This document shows, in pieces, positions 5,674 to 11,928 of a stretch of 11,928 nt of DNA. Below the pieces are notes generated by a model, which saw only the letters and a program-made list of their open reading frames with translations, did not search any database and was not told the origin of the DNA. The position numbers and the translations under genes are program-made. Location of the stretch: NCBI GenBank assembly GCA_900754855.1, contig CAAEEI010000093.1, positions 1 to 11,928 on the forward strand, written 5' to 3'. The DNA comes from Lachnospiraceae bacterium (GTDB taxonomy: Bacteria > Bacillota > Clostridia > Lachnospirales > Lachnospiraceae). Positions within the stretch are counted from its first letter, which is position 1. Every line of letters begins with the position of its first letter.

Positions 5674-7602
5674 ATGAAAGACGGATTTATTCGGGTGGCG
5701 ACGGCAGCGGTGGACGTAAAAGTTGCTGATCCGGTATTTAATGAAGAAAGTATGATGAGGACCATCAGATATGCGGCAGAGAGAGAAGTAAAGGTTCTGG
5801 TCTTGCCGGAACTGGTGCTGTCTGCTTACAGTTGTGGCGATTTGTTCTGGCAGAGTCCACTGCTGAAAAGCAGCCGGGAACAGCTGGCGCGGCTTTGTGA
5901 GGAAACCAGCGAGATTCCGATGGTCATTGTGGCGGGCGTTCCGCTGGAAATACGGCAGAAATTATATAACTGCGCGGTTTTTTTGTATCAGGGACGAATC
6001 CTTGGCGTTGTACCGAAAAAATACCTGCCGAATTATGCAGAGTTTTATGAGGCAAGGAATTTTGCCCCGGGCAGACGGGAGGTAGAGATGATCCGGCTTT
6101 GTGGACAGACTGTGCCTTTTGGGATGAATTTGTTATTCTGCTGTGAAAATGTGGATAATCTGGTGCTGGCCGGTGAAATTTGTGAAGATTTGTGGGCACC
6201 GCTGCCACCGTCAACGTTCCATGCGCTGGCAGGAGCCACCGTGATTTGTAATCCATCGGCCAGTGATGAGACAACGGCCAAAGACAGTTACCGACGGGAA
6301 CTGGTCAGCTCGCAGTCGGCCAGACTGGTGGGCGCTTATCTCTATGCTTCAGCCGGAGAAGGAGAATCTACGCAGGATCTGGTGTATAGCGGACATAATC
6401 TTATCGCAGAAAACGGTATTGTTCTGGCAGAGAGCCAACGATTTACCAATCATTATATCGAGACAGAGATCGATGTGGATCGTCTGGCTGCCGATCGCAG
6501 AAAAATGACCACTTTTGGAGGGGAAGAAGAAGCGCAGTATCACCGGGTATATTTTACGCTGGAAGAAACGGAGACAAAGCTTTGTCGTCCTGTTTCCAAA
6601 GCGCCGTTTATTCCGGCCAATAAAGCGGACCGGGATAAACGTTGCGATGAAATCCTGATGATTCAGGCTATGGGGCTGAAAAAACGTCTTGCCCATACAG
6701 GTTGTCAGTCTGCGGTAGTGGGAATCAGCGGAGGATTGGATTCAACACTGGCGGTACTGGTGACGGTAAGGGCTTTTGATTTGTTAAATCTTCCACGAAA
6801 AAATATTGTCTGTGTGACCATGCCATGTTTTGGAACAACGGACAGAACCTATACCAATGCGGTGACGCTGACGAAGAAACTGGGAGCGACTTTACGGGAG
6901 ATTCGCATTAATCAGTCGGTGGAACAGCATTTTGCGGATATTGGCCATGACCCGCAGGTGCATGATGTGACCTATGAAAATGCACAGGCAAGAGAAAGAA
7001 CACAGATTCTTATGGATATTGCCAATCAGGTGAACGGCATGGTGATTGGAACCGGCGATATGTCCGAACTGGCCCTGGGCTGGGCAACTTATAATGGAGA
7101 TCATATGTCGATGTATGCGGTGAACTGTTCTGTGCCGAAAACACTGGTGCGCCATCTTGTCCGTTATTATGCCGATACGGCAAAGGAAGAAGAACTGAAG
7201 AAGGTGCTGCTTGACGTACTGGATACCCCGGTAAGTCCGGAGCTGCTTCCACCGGTGGATGGCGTGATCTCTCAGATTACGGAAGATCTGGTGGGTCCGT
7301 ATGAATTGCATGATTTTTATCTGTATTATCTGCTTCGTTTTGGCTTTGCTCCGGAAAAAATCTTCCGTCTGGCCAGAAAGGCCTTTGCCGGAGAATATAC
7401 GGACGCCGTCCTGTATCAGTGGTTAAGAACCTTCTGCTGGAGATTCTTTGCCCAGCATTTTAAACGTTCCTGCCTGCCGGACGGGCCGAAGGTTGGATCC
7501 GTTGCCGTTTCTCCGCGGGGAGATCTGCGGATGCCAAGCGATGCCAGCCCATCCGTTTGGATGGCAGAAATGGACGCATTAAAAGAAAAACTGGGACTGT
7601 AA
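5674..7602 (+). CDS. nadE: Glutamine-hydrolysing NAD+ synthetase
   Basis: A 642-residue two-domain enzyme catalysing the last step of NAD biosynthesis: nicotinic acid adenine dinucleotide plus ATP plus glutamine gives NAD, AMP, PPi and glutamate. The N-terminal nitrilase-like glutaminase (about 1-300) holds the Glu-Lys-Cys triad: E46 in LPELVLSAY, K115 in VPKKYLPNY, and C170 in GEICEDLW. The C-terminal synthetase (about 325-642) begins with the ATP pyrophosphatase P-loop SGGLDS at 352-357. It continues with the family segments GTGDMSELALGWATYNGDHMSMYAVN and, near the end, PKVGSVAVSPRGDLRMPSDA. All catalytic groups are present and length fits the group. AAAGGAAG precedes the ATG. Upstream is the hepT/mntA pair with no terminator between. 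Downstream a convergent gene ends 24 bases away with no recognisable terminator in the gap. Confidence 0.97.
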   Translation: MKDGFIRVATAAVDVKVADPVFNEESMMRTIRYAAEREVKVLVLPELVLSAYSCGDLFWQSPLLKSSREQLARLCEETSEIPMVIVAGVPLEIRQKLYNCAVFLYQGRILGVVPKKYLPNYAEFYEARNFAPGRREVEMIRLCGQTVPFGMNLLFCCENVDNLVLAGEICEDLWAPLPPSTFHALAGATVICNPSASDETTAKDSYRRELVSSQSARLVGAYLYASAGEGESTQDLVYSGHNLIAENGIVLAESQRFTNHYIETEIDVDRLAADRRKMTTFGGEEEAQYHRVYFTLEETETKLCRPVSKAPFIPANKADRDKRCDEILMIQAMGLKKRLAHTGCQSAVVGISGGLDSTLAVLVTVRAFDLLNLPRKNIVCVTMPCFGTTDRTYTNAVTLTKKLGATLREIRINQSVEQHFADIGHDPQVHDVTYENAQARERTQILMDIANQVNGMVIGTGDMSELALGWATYNGDHMSMYAVNCSVPKTLVRHLVRYYADTAKEEELKKVLLDVLDTPVSPELLPPVDGVISQITEDLVGPYELHDFYLYYLLRFGFAPEKIFRLARKAFAGEYTDAVLYQWLRTFCWRFFAQHFKRSCLPDGPKVGSVAVSPRGDLRMPSDASPSVWMAEMDALKEKLGL

Positions 7603-7626
7603 GCGGGATAACAGAGAATAAGCCGG

Positions 7627-8055
7627 TCAGGATTTTGCTTTTTGCAGAGCGTTTTTAATGGCCTGCTGCAAAATGAGACCGGTATATTTATTCTCTTCAT
7701 CCAGCTTGAGATCATCAATGGAAGAAAGACCATTAAGCTGGGCATTGATGCTTTCCACAGAGGGCTGCAAAAGAGGATACATGGCTGTGATGCTTTCGGA
7801 CAGGTTATTGAGACTGACCGAAGTAATATGGTCCTGATCCACGGATACGGCAACATCCAGGGCGGTATCCCCGAGGGTGATGGTGGAGGTATAAACGCCG
7901 GGAGTATACATGCCGCTGCTGGTCTTTATGCTTTTTTCCTCCGGTGCAAACATAAAAATGAGCAGGAGAATGAGAATGATGGCCAGACAGATAAACAGAG
8001 CGGTATAAATCAGTTCTTTTGCTTTGACAACGATAATTTTAGTTTTTGCACTCAA
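7627..8055 (-). CDS. Membrane-anchored FMN-bind-like small protein, degenerate flavin motif
   Basis: A 142-residue protein with a short basic N terminus and one hydrophobic segment at about 15-36, probably a signal anchor placing the rest outside the cell. Residues 50-140 resemble the FMN-binding domain (PF04205) fold pattern: a G-x-Y-T opening (MYTPGVYTSTITLG), a strand with V-D-x-D-H-I-x-S-V, and a C-terminal A-I-x-N-A-L-x-K-A helix. Where flavinylated members have S-G-A-T-x-T/S, this protein has NKYTGL (122-127), so the attachment threonine appears to be missing. The start codon is TTG (8053-8055 on the plus strand), chosen because GGAAGGA (8065-8071) precedes it by nine bases and no ATG fits. 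It stands alone, divergent from polC and convergent with nadE. Function is unknown; family assignment is tentative. Confidence 0.72.
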   Translation of the reverse strand: MSAKTKIIVVKAKELIYTALFICLAIILILLLIFMFAPEEKSIKTSSGMYTPGVYTSTITLGDTALDVAVSVDQDHITSVSLNNLSESITAMYPLLQPSVESINAQLNGLSSIDDLKLDEENKYTGLILQQAIKNALQKAKS

Positions 8056-8149
8056 AAAAAACAGTCCTTCCGATACATAATTTTATTAAAGTTTATTCTG
8101 ATTTTATGAAAATATGCCTGTGATTAAACTAAAGGAGGAAGAAAACAGC
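8056..8149. promoter_or_regulatory. Divergent intergenic region between the FMN-bind-like gene and polC
   Basis: This 94-base AT-rich gap must hold the promoters of both genes. For polC, TTTATT (8082-8087) with TATGAA (8105-8110) is correctly spaced at 17 bases but weak. Nested inverted repeats flank it: AGTTTA 8090-8095 with TAAACT 8125-8130, and inside them ATTTT 8101-8105 with AAAAT 8109-8113. These could be an operator or chance in AT-rich DNA. No clear leftward promoter was identified. Confidence 0.3.
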
Positions 8150-11100
8150 ATGGAAGAAAGACGGACGTTTCCAGAGGTATTTCCCGATTTTCCTATTCCG
8201 GATAATTTAAAGTATGTGCTTTCCAATACGGTGGTGACCAAGGTGGTCATGAAACAGAGTAAAAATCATTTGATCGTGCATCTTCATGGCGAACATATTC
8301 TGGGGAAAAAACTGCTCAATAAAATCGCCTATGATCTGAAAAATGCTTTATTTAAAGGGACTTCCCTCTTTCTGAGTATTGATGACACCTACGATCTGCC
8401 GCCGGTATATACGCTGGAAAGACTGACGAAAGATTACTGGGACAGTATTTTATATGAAATCCAGAAAATGGGACAGGTAGAATACAGCCTCTTTCAGCAT
8501 TGTGAATGGGGATTTGAAGGAAATATCATGACCGTTTTGCTGGAAGATTCCTTTCTTGCCCGCAATAAGGCAAGAAAATTAAAAGAATATCTGGAAGAAA
8601 TGTTCGCTCACCGCTTCGGGAAAGAGGTGCAGGTGGGATTTGATTTTACCGACGATGCCAAAAATGCTTTTTATAAGGCAAGAAATCATAAATTGAATCT
8701 GGAAGTCGGTATGGTTATGGAACAGATTGAGAAGGCGGAGGCAGAAAAAGGACGCCAGAAAGAAAACGGGGAAAATGGAGAAAAAGAAAAAGCGGGAAGA
8801 AAGAATACCGCTTATTCCGGTAATTTTTTCGAAGAACGGGCCAGAAGAAAAGAGTTCGGCGCTTTTCAACGAAAACAGAAGGATCCCGATATTATTTACG
8901 GAAAAGACTGCGATGGAGAAGTTGTGCCCATCGAAGAAATCGTGGATGAGATTGGGGAAATCGTGGTTCGTGGAGAAATTATCGGTCTGGACATCCGCGA
9001 AATTCGCCGGGAGCGTACCATTGTCAGTTTTCGGATTACCGATTACACGGATACGATAGTAGGAAAAGTATTTTTGAAGAATATATTTTTACCAGATTTT
9101 CTGGATGAATTTCAAAAAGGACGGTTTTATAAGATCAAGGGTATGCCGAGGATGGATACCTTTGAAAGAGATCTTACGCTTTCCTCCATCACGGGAATAA
9201 AACCCATACCGGATTTTCGGGAAAAAAGAGTGGATAAAAGTCTGGAAAAACGGGTGGAATTGCATTTGCATACGGTGATGAGCGATCTGGACAGCGTGGT
9301 GGATATTAAAAAAGTGATCAATACGGCGAAAGCCTGGGGACATCCGGCCATGGCCATCACCGATCATGGCGTTTTACAGGCGTTTCCCATTGCCAATCAC
9401 TGCATAACCATGGATGAACCGTTTAAGGTGATTTACGGGGTGGAAGGTTATTTTGTTGATGATCTGAAAAAGCTGGTGGTCAATGACAAAGGCCAGACTT
9501 TACAGGAGGCCTATGTGGTCTTTGACCTGGAAACCACGGGATTTAGTCCGCAGCACGACGCCATTATTGAGATTGGCGCAGTAAAAGTGCAGGGCGGAGA
9601 GGTAACAGACCGCTACAGCGTTTTTGTTAACCCCGGACGACCTATTCCCCTCAGAATTACAGAACTGACCAGCATTGACGATGCCATGGTCGCCGGTGCG
9701 GATTCCATCGAAAAGATTCTTCCGGAGTTTCTGGAATTTTGCGAGGGATGCAGTCTGGTGGCGCATAATGCAGAGTTTGACGTGAGTTTTATCGAGGCCA
9801 ATGCAGAAAGAATGGGGTATTCCTGTGATTTTACGGTGCTGGATACGGTGCAGATGGCCAGACTGCTTATGCCGGGACTGAATCGGTTTAAACTGAATAC
9901 GGTCTGTAAACATCTGGGTATCAAGCAGGAACATCATCACCGGGCGGTGGATGACGCCAGAGTAACGGCGGAGGTTTTTCTCCGTTTTGTGGAAATGCTC
10001 CATGAACAGGGAGTGGAAACTCTGGCTCAGTTAAATGAAAAAGGAAGTACTTCGGCGGATCTGATTAAAAAAGCCATGACGTATCATGGCATCATTCTCG
10101 TTAAAAATGAGACAGGACGGGTAAATCTGAATCGTCTGGTTTCGGCTTCCCATCTGGATTATTTTCATCGGAGACCCCGTATGCCCAAGAGCCTTATCGA
10201 AAAGTACAGAGAGGGCCTGATCCTTGGGTCAGCCTGTGAAGCCGGGGAATTATTTCAGGCGATCATCCGGGGAAAAAGCGAGGAAGAGATTGCCCGAATT
10301 GTGAATTTTTATGATTATCTGGAGATTCAGCCCATCGGCAATAATGCCTTTATGCTGGAAAGTGACAAGTATGAGGCAAAAACCGTGGAAGATCTTCAAA
10401 ATTATAATCGGAAGATCGTAGAACTGGGAGAACGCTATCACAAGCCGGTGGTGGCGACTTGCGACGTTCATTTCCTGAATCCGGAAGATGAACAGTACCG
10501 GAGAATCCTCATGGCTGGCAAGGGCTTTGCCGATGCCGATAATCAGGCGCCTCTTTATTTCAGAACCACCGAGGAGATGCTGGAGGAGTTTGCTTATCTG
10601 GGCGAACAAAAGGCCAGGGAAGTCGTCATCACCAACACCAATAAGATTGCCGATATGATCGAAAAGATTTCTCCGGTGCATCCGGATAAATGTCCGCCGG
10701 TGATTCCAAAATCCGATGAGCAGCTGACGGATATTTGTTATAAAAAAGCCCATGAAATCTATGGACCGGAGCTGCCGGACATTGTCAGGGAACGGCTGGA
10801 CAGAGAATTGCATTCCATTATTTCCAACGGGTTTGCTGTGATGTACATCATCGCCCAGAAGCTGGTCTGGGATTCCAACGACCATGGCTATCTGGTTGGA
10901 TCCCGGGGATCGGTAGGTTCTTCTTTTGTGGCAACCATGTCGGGAATCACGGAAGTGAATCCGCTATCTGCCCACTACATTTGTCCGGAATGCCATTTTG
11001 TGGATTTCGATTCGGAATACGTAAAACCGTATGCCATGAAAGGTATGTCCGGCTGCGACATGCCCGACAGAGATTGTCCGGTCTGTGGCACGAAACTGTT

Positions 11101-11928
11101 AAAAGAGGGACATGACATTCCTTTTGAAACCTTCCTTGGGTTTAAGGGAAATAAAGAACCGGATATTGATTTGAATTTCTCCGGGGAATATCAGGCGAAA
11201 GCCCATAAATACGTGGAAGTGATCTTCGGGGAGGGTTCGGCTTACCGGGCGGGAACCATCGGTACGCTGGCGGAAAAAACTGCCTACGGTTATGTGATGA
11301 AATATTTTGAGGAAAGAGGAATCCATAAACGGCGCTGTGAGATGGAACGTCTGGCAGAAGGATGCACCGGAGTGAAACGAACCACGGGACAGCATCCGGG
11401 CGGAATCATCGTAGTTCCGCATGAACATGAAATCTACGATTTTACCGCCATCCAGCATCCGGCCAACGATGTCAATACCGATATTGTGACCACCCATTTT
11501 GAATACCATTCCATCGACCATAACCTGCTGAAACTGGATATTCTCGGCCACGACGATCCGACCATGATCCGGCGGCTGGAAGATCTGACCGGAGTGGATG
11601 CGAAAACGATTCCACTGGATGATCCGGATGTGATGGAACTGTTCCATGGCACAGATATTCTGGGCATCACGCCGGAAGACATCGGCGGAGTGGAGATGGG
11701 GTCTCTTGGTGTTCCTGAGTTTGGTACAGAGTTTGTTATGCAGATGTTAAAGGATACTAATCCCCAGTGTTTTTCCGATCTGGTACGTATTTCCGGCTTG
11801 TCCCACGGGACGGATGTGTGGCTGGGCAACGCCCAAATGCTCATTGAAACCGGACAGGCGGAGATTTCCACCGCAATCTGCTGTCGAGACGATATTATGA
11901 CGTACCTGATCAATATGGGTCTGGATAA
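8150..11928 (+). CDS. polC: DNA polymerase III alpha subunit, PolC type (3' end outside window)
   Basis: The main leading-strand replicative polymerase of low-GC Gram-positives, with built-in 3'-5' proofreading. The frame is open for 1259 codons and runs off the right edge; PolC proteins are about 1440-1500 residues, so roughly the last 200 are missing. Domains in order: an N-terminal domain (1-190); a charged Lys/Glu-rich linker (about 191-250); an OB fold (about 262-350); a PHP domain starting at HLHT (H372) with TDHG (D405); and the inserted DEDDh exonuclease with D459, E461, the AHNAEFD segment and HHRAVDDA (H597, D602). The PHP remainder follows. The polymerase has a zinc module (C945, C948, C976, C979) and catalytic PDIDLNF (D1005, D1007) plus KLDILGHDD (D1130). 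The ATG has AAAGGAGGAA upstream. The exonuclease motifs are complete, so proofreading should be active. Confidence 0.97.
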   Translation, partial: MEERRTFPEVFPDFPIPDNLKYVLSNTVVTKVVMKQSKNHLIVHLHGEHILGKKLLNKIAYDLKNALFKGTSLFLSIDDTYDLPPVYTLERLTKDYWDSILYEIQKMGQVEYSLFQHCEWGFEGNIMTVLLEDSFLARNKARKLKEYLEEMFAHRFGKEVQVGFDFTDDAKNAFYKARNHKLNLEVGMVMEQIEKAEAEKGRQKENGENGEKEKAGRKNTAYSGNFFEERARRKEFGAFQRKQKDPDIIYGKDCDGEVVPIEEIVDEIGEIVVRGEIIGLDIREIRRERTIVSFRITDYTDTIVGKVFLKNIFLPDFLDEFQKGRFYKIKGMPRMDTFERDLTLSSITGIKPIPDFREKRVDKSLEKRVELHLHTVMSDLDSVVDIKKVINTAKAWGHPAMAITDHGVLQAFPIANHCITMDEPFKVIYGVEGYFVDDLKKLVVNDKGQTLQEAYVVFDLETTGFSPQHDAIIEIGAVKVQGGEVTDRYSVFVNPGRPIPLRITELTSIDDAMVAGADSIEKILPEFLEFCEGCSLVAHNAEFDVSFIEANAERMGYSCDFTVLDTVQMARLLMPGLNRFKLNTVCKHLGIKQEHHHRAVDDARVTAEVFLRFVEMLHEQGVETLAQLNEKGSTSADLIKKAMTYHGIILVKNETGRVNLNRLVSASHLDYFHRRPRMPKSLIEKYREGLILGSACEAGELFQAIIRGKSEEEIARIVNFYDYLEIQPIGNNAFMLESDKYEAKTVEDLQNYNRKIVELGERYHKPVVATCDVHFLNPEDEQYRRILMAGKGFADADNQAPLYFRTTEEMLEEFAYLGEQKAREVVITNTNKIADMIEKISPVHPDKCPPVIPKSDEQLTDICYKKAHEIYGPELPDIVRERLDRELHSIISNGFAVMYIIAQKLVWDSNDHGYLVGSRGSVGSSFVATMSGITEVNPLSAHYICPECHFVDFDSEYVKPYAMKGMSGCDMPDRDCPVCGTKLLKEGHDIPFETFLGFKGNKEPDIDLNFSGEYQAKAHKYVEVIFGEGSAYRAGTIGTLAEKTAYGYVMKYFEERGIHKRRCEMERLAEGCTGVKRTTGQHPGGIIVVPHEHEIYDFTAIQHPANDVNTDIVTTHFEYHSIDHNLLKLDILGHDDPTMIRRLEDLTGVDAKTIPLDDPDVMELFHGTDILGITPEDIGGVEMGSLGVPEFGTEFVMQMLKDTNPQCFSDLVRISGLSHGTDVWLGNAQMLIETGQAEISTAICCRDDIMTYLINMGLD

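Noticed and set aside
7642..8109. Plus-strand open frame of 155 codons opposite the FMN-bind-like gene.
   Set aside because: No recognisable domain and no ribosome binding site. The minus-strand frame has a membrane segment, a conserved-looking domain and a supported start.
8717..8900. Lys/Glu-rich stretch in PolC as a frameshift or insertion.
   Set aside because: The frame is continuous, and PolC proteins commonly have a variable charged linker between the N-terminal domain and the OB fold.
10250..11647. Long minus-strand open frames (10250-10885 and 11099-11647).
   Set aside because: They lie antisense to unmistakable PolC catalytic domains and show the histidine- and arginine-rich composition typical of shadow frames.

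Overview
The window reads as a piece of a Gram-positive Clostridia chromosome, most likely Lachnospiraceae. Three things point there: a PolC-type replicative polymerase with an exonuclease inserted in its PHP domain, a short RpoD/SigA lacking the proteobacterial insert, and a glutamine-dependent NAD synthetase of about 640 residues. Overall base composition is moderate, and ribosome binding sites are strong and purine-rich. The genus is inference. No rRNA, tRNA, CRISPR array, transposase or phage gene was seen.

Layout. At the left edge (1-372) is the 3' end of threonine synthase. Eighteen bases later comes a 625-residue CDP-glycerol glycerophosphotransferase-family enzyme (391-2268), then UDP-galactopyranose mutase (2326-3423). 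These two suggest a small cell-surface glycopolymer unit supplying glycerol-phosphate transfer and UDP-galactofuranose. A near-consensus housekeeping promoter overlaps the glf stop codon. It would drive the primary sigma factor gene rpoD (3626-4726) through a structured leader of about 170 nt. A strong intrinsic terminator follows rpoD.

Next is an overlapping two-gene cassette (4949-5603): a minimal nucleotidyltransferase (MntA type) and a HEPN protein (HepT type). Both carry every motif expected of a working type VII toxin-antitoxin pair. No terminator separates it from nadE (5674-7602), the glutamine-hydrolysing NAD synthetase. A likely promoter for nadE lies inside the end of hepT.

Convergent to nadE, with only 24 bases between stop codons, is a small membrane-anchored protein resembling an FMN-binding domain (7627-8055, minus strand). 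It starts at TTG and appears to lack the flavin-attachment threonine. Divergent from it is polC (8150 to the right edge), the DNA polymerase III alpha subunit. PolC is intact as far as it can be read but is cut by the window edge before its C-terminal part.

Most of the window is core metabolism and information processing. The parts that look accessory or unusual are the HepT/MntA pair, a sharply AT-rich patch inside the glycerophosphotransferase gene, the rpoD leader with a hairpin whose U-tract faces the wrong way, and the FMN-bind-like protein with a degenerate motif. No wholly new system could be demonstrated from sequence alone.
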